Part shown: positions 23,801 to 33,507 of the stretch, piece after piece
How the letters are laid out: each line of letters starts with the position of its first letter
How positions within the stretch are numbered: position 1 is the stretch's first letter
Source: Cryptomeria japonica
Taxonomy: Eukaryota > Streptophyta > Pinopsida > Cupressales > Cupressaceae
Direction: 5' to 3'
DNA: 58,000 bases
NCBI RefSeq assembly: GCF_030272615.1
Contig: NC_081414.1
Span: forward strand, 818,972,396-819,030,395
The notes under the pieces: model-generated
Seen by the model: only the letters and a program-made list of their open reading frames with translations
Told to the model about the DNA's origin: nothing
The model's database searches: none
Made by a program: the position numbers and the translations under genes

Positions 23801-25319
23801 TGATGATTATCAAACAAAAGATGAAAATCTAATGCCTTACAAACAACTGGTAGATGATCTGAAACAACACTTTGCAAAGATAGAGTTTGAGCAGATACCA
23901 AGAGAACAGAATCGCGCTACTGATGCCATGGCTACAATTGCTTCGCTCATTGATCTACCGCAAAATGAGACCTGCTATGAATTCCTGGTAGACAACCTGC
24001 TGATTCTGTCATATGAGATCACTCCTACGGAAATGATATGTGTTGTTGGTCCTAAATCCCAGTTATATGGTCCCATATTCACATACCTTCGCGACAATAT
24101 CTTACCTCCCGATCTATCGAACAATCAACGCCGCACTTTCATTCGCCAATCCTCTCGATACGTCATTTTAGCAGATATCCTATACCGACGAGGTCTAGAT
24201 GGCACCCTTCTTAGATGTTTAGAGAGTGACGAAGCTCAGATTACGTTACGAGAAGTGCATGAAGGGATATGTGGTCCGCATACTAGTGGTCCTACCTTGG
24301 CCAAGAAACTCATCAGGACTGGATACTACTGGCCTACTATGGAAAAAGATGCATATCAGTTTGTCAAGAAGTGTAAGCAGTGTCAAATTCATGGAGACCT
24401 CATACATGCACCAGCACAGGAACTACAACCACTTGCATCTCCTTGGCCCTTTTGTCAGTGGGGACTCGATCTCATAGGCAAGATTCACCCTCCTTCTTCC
24501 AATGGACATAAATTCATTATCACAGCCACAAAGTATTTTACAAAGTGGATTGAAGCCATGCCTCTCACACAAGTTACTGGGAAACAAATCGCTACCTTCA
24601 TCCTGAACTACATCATTTGCCGATATGGGATTCCTACTTCCATTATTACTGATAACGGGCGTCCCTTCAAAAATTAGGATGTTCGTGAACTCTGTGAGTG
24701 CTTCCATATCTCCCATCGTTTCTCCACACCATATTACCCCCAAGGTAATGGCCAAGCTGAGGCGTCTAATAAAACAATTCTCAAAATCCTTAAAAAGACA
24801 GTCGACGACGCTGGCCGTAACTGGCATATCCAACTCAATCTTGCACTCTGGGCCTATCGCACAAGTGTCCGCACACCTACAGGAGCTACACCCTACTCAC
24901 TTGTCTACGGCTCTGAAGCCATCTTGCCTATTGAGGTCGAGATACCTTCTTTATGGGTCTCCTTGAGAAACATAATCAACAATGAAGACTATAGGGTCTC
25001 TCGCTTACAAGAACTAGAACTGCTGGAGGAACGAAGACACACTGCTTTTAATCATCTCAAGGCTTACCAACAACGAATGAGTCGTAGTTACAATCACAAA
25101 GTTAAGCCTCGCACATTTGAGGTAGGTGACTTAGTACTCAGAGAGAACCCCAAGAATCAGCAAGACAGAGATAAGAAGGGCAAGTTCGAACCAAACTGGC
25201 TTGGTCCTTACATCATTACAACGGTATATGGATCTGGGGCATATCAGCTCTCAACTACAGAAGGTGAACCCTTAGAGGATCCTATCAATAGCATGCACCT
25301 TCGCAGGTTCTACACATAA
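17808..25319 (+). pseudogene. Element D gag-pol polyprotein, one frame with eight nonsense codons
   Basis: The start at MVETRLQKSRR aligns loosely with A's gag start at 36836. Domains by residue: retrotransposon gag about 345-440, zinc-knuckle-like CEFHKSKGHKTGNC about 611, aspartic protease LIDGGAGLN about 850, G-patch about 1088-1130, RT about 1470-1700 with catalytic YVDD at 1631, RNase H about 1760-1890, a second RNase H-like region (YFDSSYTQHGVGAG) from about 1924, integrase zinc domain about 2150-2195, and core Asp, Asp and Glu near 2221, 2282 and 2317. No chromodomain follows. Stops lie at 18603 TAG, 20292 TAG, 20349 TGA, 20406 TAA, 22935 TGA, 22965 TGA, 23520 TAG and 24675 TAG. There is no frameshift. 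It would supply capsid and replication enzymes; as read it cannot make pol without readthrough or a helper. Confidence 0.9.
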
Positions 25320-25408
25320 GCTCTTCGGAACATCCTAATTCAAAAATACAAAAAAAATAATAAAATTCAAAAATACAAAAAAATTATAAAACAAAAAAAT
25401 CGTTACAT

Positions 25409-25554
25409 GGTGAAAACCTGGCAAACAGGCGCCTTGTGACAACAAAAAAATTGAAAAATCAAAAAAGTAAAGAGAAATAATTTCGTCCAATGGTGAAAAC
25501 CACTTCGGTGGCGCCCTGGGCAAGTACCATGGTGAAAACTGGGTCACCAGCGCC
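25409..25554 (+). ncRNA. Three-copy hairpin module after element D pol
   Basis: Three units, at 25409-25433, 25492-25515 and 25531-25554, share the plan GGTG, AAAA, a 4-base arm, a loop of 4-5, the complementary arm, then CGCC. The inner arms are CCTG/CAGG, CCAC/GTGG (loop TTCG) and CTGG/CCAG, so pairing is kept while the sequence changes. GGTG can pair with CGCC (one G-U), leaving an AAAA bulge. Element A has two degraded counterparts at 47263 and 47368. I infer a structured RNA element; no function is known to me. Confidence 0.6.
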
Positions 25555-25560
25555 ATGCGT

Positions 25561-27154
25561 AGAGACTTTGCTCCTCTCTCCTTCAGGATTCTCTTTCATC
25601 TTTCACTTTGCACACACTCAACCTATTCATTCACAATAAACTTACCCATTCCCATCATGGCTTGTTATTGATCTACCTAAGATTGGTTAGCCATCCATAA
25701 CCATCCCTTTTCACTCCCTTTCCATCCATAATAAATCCGATCCTATCTGTGGCTAAGGAAAATCCTACGTCTAGTAATGGGTGAGGAACTGAGAACATCA
25801 CATGTTTCGAGGAGTACAGTTTCTTCCAACTTCCTTCAAGTCTATCCGTGCACAATCCGCAATAAAGCAGCATCTGCATCGCCAGTCCGCAATAAAGTTC
25901 CATCTTCTCCACAATAAAGTATCAGTTTCATGGATTCAGTCAGTTTCAAATGAGACACAACAACAACAATGGGCTTCAACAAAATCAAATCTTTCAACAG
26001 ACTCAGACAACATATGGTTCAGTGCTATCTATCCTTTTTGTGAAAGTGAACATTGTGACCACAATCAAATAAGACTTAAACAAGTGACAAGAGACACTAA
26101 ACTTGAGGACTACAGTGGATGTTGGTGTCGAGTCTTGGTTTTCTTTTGATTTTATCTTTTGGTGACATGTCTTTTAGCTTTTCCAGGATGTCTTTGACTA
26201 GAGATTCTATCTCCAGGATGTCTTTGACTAGAAAGGCGAGGATGGGGTATCGTCACCTATTTGCATTTGCTGTCTGTGGATTGTCTTTTAGTAATGCTAT
26301 GACTTGTCCAAGGATATGAGGACACTATGAGTCTAGTATGAACTGGGGCATTCCTTGTTTGTGACTGTCTTATCTCCATGCAAACAGGTACAATGACTTT
26401 CTGGGCTGAACAGATGCCTCGATTGTCATAACCTACTTGCCATAATAAGCTCAATGATGATAACGCACAAGAAGCTCTTTCAAGTTCATATCTTCTATCT
26501 TCCATCCCCCTTTCTTGATTGACTTCCATCGTCCTTCTCGAGTCCGTGTAGCCCGCTATCACATGACTGAGTATGATGACACACCAAAAACATTTGCATT
26601 TCATATAGTTGCACCTACATTACCACATATAAGCATTTCGTACATACATATAGATATCACAATTGCATCACATCCTGCATACAACACATGTTAGCACATC
26701 TCACATTTTCATTATGTAAATAATTATCTGCATTACCTACATTCACATTTGCATCAGGCATCACATATACAACATAAAAGAACAAAAATATATTGCATTA
26801 CATCATATAAGCATCCATATCATAAAACATGCATCACATAAGAACATCTCATCACATAAGGTACACATGCATATAGCTACCGCAAAAATGGATCATCTCT
26901 CATATATAATCAAAATGTGTCATGATACAATGATGTCAAAAGAATCATATGGCTACAAAATCACCCGCAGGTGTCTACAATACAAAAATGGTACATATAC
27001 TGATACAAAGGGGAGCCCTCTATGGCTATGATGAACTCCCTCCCTCGGAGCCGCCTGGCCTCGACGGAGTCTGAGCTCTAGATGGTCCCGCTCCAGGATC
27101 CCCCTACCTATCTGGTGGTGGTGGTGGAGGACCCATGACCCCACCGCTGGATGC
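25561..27154. other. Element D region between pol and the antisense gene
   Basis: No coding region is recognised. The stretch 26590-26900 is rich in CATCACATA-like low-complexity sequence. A short near-repeat (CAGGATGTCTTTGACTAGA, twice) lies at 26186-26232. It separates the convergent sense pol and antisense PMD genes and may carry their 3' ends. Confidence 0.5.
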
Positions 27155-29019
27155 CTACCTCCTACGACTCCCTCCCGTAGCCGTCGCTGTGCACGACGAT
27201 CTATGGAAGCTCCTCGCCCGCTGATCCGCTGGCACGACACCATAGTACAGATCCCTCCAGTAGGTGATCTCCTCTCCGGCTCGCAGCACATATGCGTAGC
27301 CTGCCCCTGCATCCTCTGCTGCTCGCCTCCCTGCCCTCAGAGCTATCTCGGCCTCAGTATATCGCTGGATGGCCTGGTCTCTCTCCCGCTCTGTGTCCCT
27401 GAGCCTGATCCTGAGGCGATCTCTCTCTCGCACCAAATCTGCAATCTCGTCTGCCTGGCCTTGGCAGATCTCTCTCAGCTCTAGCAGCTCATCCTCCTCA
27501 GGATCTCCACCCTCAGCCTCTGCCTGTGGCTCCTCCTCTGCAGGTGCCTGTACCTGTGCCTCTCCCTGTACCTGTCTAGGTGCCTGAATAGATACCTGTC
27601 TCTGCATCTGCTCCTGTCCCTGCACCTGTCTAGGTCCCTGTGCTCTAGGACCCTGTGCTGCTGGTACCTGTAGGGGCAATCCACCTCGACCCCTCACCAC
27701 CTGGGCTGCTCTCTCCTGTCCTCCCTCCCTCCGAGGTGCCACCCACCTCTCCCCCACTACTCCCCTCCACCTCCGCCGGCCCCTACCTCCATCTCCTCCA
27801 CCATCATCATCATCATCTCCTCCCACCTCTCCCTCCAGCAGCTCTCCTGGATCTGTCAACCTCAGAAATGGATGCTCTGCCCAATATGTAGAATACTTTG
27901 CATCCATCCCTGCATCCTCTACCTCCGGCCACATTCCCACGGTAATGGCATCATCTTGGCCATCTGTGTCATGGCCTGATCATATGATAGAAGTGGCCCG
28001 AACTGTACCTGATCTTTGACTGTACGGGCATACATGCCCGAGCCTCGCGGCATCCTCTGGATCCGGCCGAACTGTCTGCATACCCTGTCAACAAGCTGCC
28101 TCTCTAGAATATAGGGCGTCCGCCCAATAAGATACCTGCTCCTGAATGCATAGGGTAGCTCCACTGCGTCATCATCCCACTCCTCACACCCTAGGTACGA
28201 CCTCCAGATAACCATATCAATGTCATCTATGACGCATCTCCAATGCTTCAATCGACCAATCCGAGGCTGTGATGTAATCATATCGTATAAATGCACAAAA
28301 CTCCGTCCATGCCCTCTACCTCTGAAGTGGATAGGTCATGTGATAGGAAGGTGCTCATATGCCCACACCTGTAGGAGAGTCACTCCGCAGCCCAAGCCCA
28401 CTGATCCGTGGTAAACAAACTGATGCAGCTCATAGTATAAATGTGCCAGGACACATGGCCTCCATGCATATCTGGTGTGCTCTGTCATCAGTGTCTCCAA
28501 TGCTCCTCCCCAGCCAACTGCCAATCCCCGTGTAGCCCTGTCTGGACATAAGAAACCACTGATGGCTCCTCCAATAACAGCTGGCAATGCTAGCCCTGTC
28601 GCAGTCATGGTATCCCATGCCATGTGACCTACTCTCATCTCCAACCCGGGATCCTGAAATACCCATCTCAGTGCCTCTCTGTCTCCGTCTCAATCATATG
28701 GAATCAACTCTCCATCGATCGGAATATGCAAAATCCTGTAGACATCCTCTAGCGTCACTGTCATCTCCCCCATAGGCAAATGGAACGTGCAAGTCTCGGA
28801 GTGCCATCTCTCCGCCAGTGCAGTCAGCAAACCCATGTTTGCCCGAAACTCGGGCACATATAGCACATGTGTGAGACCCATCTCCTTAATCCCAATCATA
28901 TCCTGAATCGACAACTCTGGTCGCAACCTCTGAGTCAATGGGAATCTCTTCCGTGACTCCAGCATAGGCAGATACTCCTGCAGTCAACCAATCAATCATG
29001 TCAGTTATCGTGACATTCA

Positions 29020-29250
29020 CTGTTTATCACAAAATGCTACTTTCTATCTAAATGCATATGGCTATCTATCCTAGTGACACTCACTGTTCATCACAAAGTG
29101 TTGTTATCTATTCTAGTAGTGCTCCCTGTTCATCACAAAGTACTACGTGTGTGACATTTCCTGTTCATCACAAAGTGTTACTCACATTCGCACTCCCTGT
29201 TCATCACAAAGTGCTGCCTATCTTGGTGCTCCCTGTTCATCACAAAGTGC
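29020..29250. repeat. TGTTCATCACAAAGTG repeats in the element D antisense intron
   Basis: Five near-exact copies of CTGTTCATCACAAAGTG occur near 29085, 29127, 29161, 29202 and 29233, with a degenerate copy near 29020. Spacing is 31-42 nt. Confidence 0.85.
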
Positions 29251-29403
29251 CTTGATCTATCCTAGTCATCCTAGAGGACCTGTTTGAGTGTATCCTCTCA
29301 GCAGCTTATCCAATCGACAGCGTATGTTCATCACAGAACTGCCGATTTGACCTAAAAAGACTCAACTTATGCATTTTGACACACAAATGTGCTTTACACT
29401 CCT

Positions 29404-29650
29404 AAACGCGCTTATAGACTGCACAAACGCGCTTCTGCAACACAGACGCGCTTCCTGAACACATACGTGCCTATATCATGCACAAACGTGGCCAGGGAAC
29501 ACAGACGTCCCTACATGACATAAACGCCCCTACAATTCTCAAACGCATCCGCATTCAGCATAAACGCGGTCCCAGGCATAGACGCGCTTGGACCCGACAC
29601 AGACGCGCCTGTTGGACACAGACGCGCCTGGCACTGACACAGATGCGGTT
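29404..29650 (-). repeat. Inverted GCGTCTGTG-word array in element D (read on the minus strand)
   Basis: Thirteen units with a conserved ACGCG-type core start near 29406, 29427, 29446, 29465, 29486, 29505, 29524, 29543, 29564, 29582, 29603, 29622 and 29643, spaced 18-21 nt. The plus strand reads CACAGACGCG, the reverse complement of the leader word. Confidence 0.88.
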
Positions 29651-29910
29651 GCGCATTTTTGCATTTTTTAACTATCCTATTCCTAGCGCATTTATTGCTA
29701 CCTAGCATGCATTAATGACAAAACTTGAAATGCATGCAAGTACGAGGAGGTTTTGCGGTACTTACCAGCTCTCCTGCATCTGCTGGTCGCTGGAATCGGC
29801 GAACGCGATCAAATCTATGAACCAAAGCCATCACTGCTGCTCTTTTCTCGCTCTGCACTATGATCTCGTAAGGGTGCGGATGACAATGAGGATGTCTTTT
29901 GCCCGTGGTC

Positions 29911-29919
29911 TATCTTATA
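29911..29919 (-). promoter_or_regulatory. Candidate TATA box of the antisense PMD gene in element D
   Basis: On the minus strand the bases read TATAAGATA, 80 nt before the first-exon ATG at 29831. That leaves room for a start site and a short leader. Confidence 0.5.
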
Positions 29920-30150
29920 GCCTACCCTAGCCCTCGCCCTCATTTCCCGAGTCAGTATTCTTCATCCTGTGACTTTGTCACTTTATTCGGTCAGTAAATT
30001 CTAGCCTTTCTTTCTTATCGAGAGATTGTCTGCAATATTTTCAGACATTTTCATCCAATCTCTCGAGGGGGCATATCATTCCCATTCTGGGGCAACTCTG
30101 TATCAGTTCATCTTATCTTCTTTGAAACAACGCGACAAGCCGCATTGTCT

Positions 30151-30165
30151 CAAAGAGGGGCAAAA
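30151..30165 (+). other. Polypurine tract of element D
   Basis: CAAAGAGGGGCAAAA abuts the 3' LTR. Element A has TCAAAGAGGCGCAAAA at the matching place (52351-52366). Confidence 0.85.
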
Positions 30166-30972
30166 TGTAGACACCTAAAATTGTCATGTCTAATTAAATA
30201 AATATTTTATTTATTTAATTATCTAAGCCTAATTCTTCTATTAATTAAATAAATTTTTATTTATTTAATTAATTCATTTATCCTCTTCTAGCCTTATTTC
30301 TCATTTAAATAAATACATTTATTTATTTAAATTATCCTTTTCCTAAATTAAATAAATATTTATTTATTTAATTGATCCCACTTCTTCTATTTATTAAATA
30401 AATCTTTATTTATTTAATTAATTCATTATCTTTTTCTACACATGACACATGTCATTCATCTCTTAATTCATACACTACCTACCCCTTTCATTATTTTACT
30501 ATTTTCTCTACCTACCCTCTAATCCTAGCCGACCTCTCTTTTTACACCTCTCAATCTTATCCCTCCATTTCATATTGTGTCTTCTATTTAAGGAGATGCT
30601 TTCTTCATTATCAAACCCTAATCACTCATGCTAATCAAGCATTCTAATGACTAATGACTGATTTTGGAGTACTTGGCTACACTACAATTCCACTTACAAC
30701 CACATTCCGTTCTTTGTTGAGCTCTTGTGCATATAAAAATCTGAGAGCAAATATATCAAGCAAGATCAATGGAGATAGGAAGAATGGAGATCAAAACCCT
30801 ATTGGACATGTGATGGTATAATCTTTGTGATTTTGAGTTATTTTGCATTGTCTTAGGTTATCTTCATATGTTATGGTGGATCTTTGTTCATTGTTAGGCT
30901 AGGGTTTAGTGGTTGGATTCATTTTAGCCTTGCAATATTGTTGTTTATTGTTATCCATTTTCACCATAAACA
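30166..30972 (+). repeat. Element D 3' LTR
   Basis: It is 807 bp, identical to 14802-15608, and is followed by the second accac copy at 30973-30977. Confidence 0.95.
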
Positions 30973-33104
30973 ACCACACTGGTTTATACATTCAATAGAG
31001 TACATATCAAAGGAGAAACTGATAAGACACCTTATGAATTAAGGTTTGGCAATACACCTATAGTTAAGTATTTCAGAATCTTTGATAGTAAATGTTATAT
31101 CAGGAGAGATGATATCATTGTAAAATTTTATCCTAGATGTGATGAAGGCATATTTCTTGGTTATTCTAATGAAAGCAAGGCATATAGATGTTTTTTGGTT
31201 ATTCTAATGAAATCAAGGCATATAGATGTTATAACAAGACATGACAGAGAATTGTGGAGAGTGCTAATGTCAAGGTGGATGAGATGAATAGAAGTCAAAT
31301 CAAAGTTTATGAGCAAGAATTGTCGGTGGAAATGATTATATCTGAATTGGTAGCATGTTTACCATAACAAAGTGTTGAACCCATTACTCTAGAAGTATCA
31401 AAAAATTCTATAGTAACTGAAGAACCAGGAAGAGGAATAGAGAGTCAGAAGACTCCTAGGTATGTGAGATTGAATCATTTAGAAGATCAGATCATTGGGG
31501 ATAAGAACAATGGAGTGATGACAGGAAAAAGACTGACAACTAATGAAGTATGTTTAATTTCTCAAGTTGAACCGGTACTAGTAATTGAAACATTTAAAGA
31601 TGGATGTTGGTTGAAAGCTATGGAAGAAGAACTAGATTAGATTGAGAAGAATAACACATGGACTTTGGTTCCCCGGTCTAAAAGTAACAATGTTATTGGA
31701 ACTAAATGGATTTTTAGGAATAAATTAAATGAGGATTGTCAAGTTGTAAGGAATAAGGCTAGATTTGTTTGTAAAGGATATTCTTAGAAGGAAGGAATTG
31801 ATTATGGTGAGAATTTTGCACCTATAGCTAGGATTGAATCTGTAAGATTATTTCTTGCCTATGCTGCCCATAAGAACTACAAGGTTTATCAGATGGATGT
31901 TTAGTGTGCATTTTTGAATGGGGATCTTGATGAGGAAGTTTATATTGAGAAACCTAATGGTTTTTCACTTTCAGATGATACAAACGTGGTTTGCAGGTTA
32001 AGGAAAGCTTTATATGGATTGAAACAGGCACCTAGAGCTTGGTATGCAAGGTTGGATAAATATCTTTTGAAGCTTCATTTTACTAAGGGTAATGCTGACA
32101 GTAATTTATATTATAAAATCACTGACGATGATATACTGATTATTGAAGTATTTGTTGATGACATCATTTTTGGAAGTGAAGATAAGTTATGCATGGAAGT
32201 TTCTAAAAATATGGAGAAAGAATTTGAAATGTCTATGATTGGGGAAATAAATTTTTTCTTAGGTTTGCAGATTACTCAGATTGATGAAAGTATTTTCATC
32301 TGTCAAACTAAGTATGCTAGGGAATTATTGAAGAAATTTGGTATGGGATATTCTAAACCAGTAAGTACTCCTATGGTTACAAGTGAGAAATAGACAAGTA
32401 AAGATGTTTCTGCACCGATAAATCCTACAAGATATAAATCTATGATTGGAGGTCTACTTTATTTGACTTAGACTAGGCCTGACATAATGAATGTTGTTTG
32501 TATTGCATCTAGATTTTAGGGTGATCCTAGAGAAAATCATGAGAGTGCGGTGAAAAGAATTTTTAGATACTTGCAAGGTACATCTGAATATGGTTTATGG
32601 TACCCTAAGGATGATGACTTTACTTTATGTGCATATACAAGTGCTGATTGGACTGGAGATGTTGATGACTGAAAAAGTACTCCCAGTGGAGCTTTCTTTC
32701 TTGGAAAGAAGTTGGTTTCATGGATCAGCAAGAAATAGTCATGTACTTCTTTATATACTGCTGAAGCTGAGTATGTTGTTTTTGCTACTAATTGTACACA
32801 AGTTTTATGGATGAAGCAAATGTTGAAGGATATCAAAGTGCATTGCATTGGACCGGTAGTTATTTACTATGATAAATTTGATGCTATTGACATATCAAAG
32901 AATCTGGTATTTCATTCTAAGACAAAGAACCTATCTATCAGGTATAACTTTTTGAAGGATAAGGTGGAAGAAAATGAAGTCAGATTGGTTTATGTGAACA
33001 CTAAAGAGAAGATTGCAAATATTTTCACTAAACCTTTGCCTAAAGAACCATTTGAGTACCTGAGAGACAAGTTAGGGGTTTCTACCCCTCCGACAAAGAA
33101 CTGA
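30973..33104 (+). pseudogene. Copia B integrase C-terminus, RT and RNase H
   Basis: The frame continues from 14801 into the integrase tail (TPYELRFG about 31040). A 38-bp near-tandem duplication at 31157-31232 disturbs the frame. RT begins near 31600 with TWTLVPR, then LYGLKQAPRAWYARL (about 32010) and the catalytic FVDD (about 32151). RNase H follows and ends TKPLPKEPFEYLRDKLGV. TAG stops at 31638, 31785, 31902 and 32391, plus further TAG/TGA stops in RNase H, replace Gln or Arg positions. RT-after-integrase order confirms copia. It is inactive as read. Confidence 0.9.
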
Positions 33105-33507
33105 TTGATGTGTTTTGGCATCAGTCAGGTATGCATTATCAGGGATATCATTCTTTCTGGCATTGATGTGGGGATGCTACTGCTCTGGGGGAGTAGTCAA
33201 CTTTGTGATTCAATGGTTTATGTTTTTGCTTTGATATTTATGTCAGATTTATGGAATTGATGTCAAAGGGGGAGAGATATTGATGTGAAAAAGAATTGTA
33301 TACATTAGGGGGAGATATATGTATAATTCAGAGCTTTACAAAGATATCATTTACATGGGGATTTTGGTCTTTATTTCAGAACTTCATTGCTATATCTTTA
33401 TGTGGGAGATTGTTGGTTGTCTTCCATTTGGGGAGACTTGTTTGGCATTTCTTGGTACTTAGATTTTTTTCACATCCAGTGTTGCCATCAATGCCAAAGG
33501 GGGAGAT
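33105..33507 (+). other. Copia B 3' untranslated region with several purine tracts
   Basis: GGGGGAG tracts lie near 33187, 33269, 33309 and 33498. The last one, AAAGGGGGAGAT, abuts the 3' LTR and is the expected plus-strand primer. Repeated purine tracts are a described Sirevirus trait. Confidence 0.75.

Larger units (their letters stand above)
28978..29765 (-). other. Predicted intron of element D antisense PMD gene
   Basis: It is bounded by GTAAGT and CTGCAG and is phase 0. It contains the 13-copy array at 29404-29650 and the TGTTCATCACAAAGTG repeats at 29020-29250. No transcript was available; support is splice consensus plus the matching structure in element A. Confidence 0.65.
27155..29831 (-). 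pseudogene. Element D antisense plant-mobile-domain gene, two exons
   Basis: Modelled exon 1 (29831-29766) encodes 22 residues from MALVHRF to AGEL and ends at donor CTG|GTAAGT. The intron (29765-28978) ends CTGCAG. Exon 2 starts GAGTATCTG in the same frame and encodes a PMD domain (TFHLPMGEMTVTLEDV, about 28800) of the kind found in MAIN/MAIL1 proteins and plant transposons. After it come an acidic Gly/Asp stretch, Gln/Pro-rich repeats and a coiled coil (about 27480-27330). Stops at 28690 and 28336 are TGA at Arg-like positions. The frame changes near 27930, from an indel or a further intron. Element A has a homologue with the same first exon and phase. The role in the element is unknown. 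Confidence 0.75.
14802..30972 (+). mobile_element. Element D: recent Ty3/gypsy Tat-type LTR retrotransposon (16.2 kb)
   Basis: The two 807-bp LTRs (14802-15608 and 30166-30972) are identical base for base by my reading, flanked by TSD accac. The order inside is primer site, 2.2-kb leader with short-word arrays, a 2,503-codon gag-pol frame (17808-25319) broken only by nonsense codons, a hairpin-repeat region, then an antisense spliced PMD gene with its own TATA box, a purine tract and the 3' LTR. Protease, G-patch, RT, RNase H, a second RNase H-like region and integrase without chromodomain fit the Tat/Ogre clade. It is the youngest insertion in the window. Confidence 0.95.

Noticed and set aside
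17808-25319. C-to-U RNA editing rescuing D's stop codons
   Set aside because: Such editing is an organelle process. The element is nuclear by type, and the same decay is seen on both strands and in all elements.
27203-27891. Plus-strand Pro/Ser-rich frames
   Set aside because: They lie opposite the antisense PMD gene's coiled coil and Gln/Pro region and only reflect its composition.
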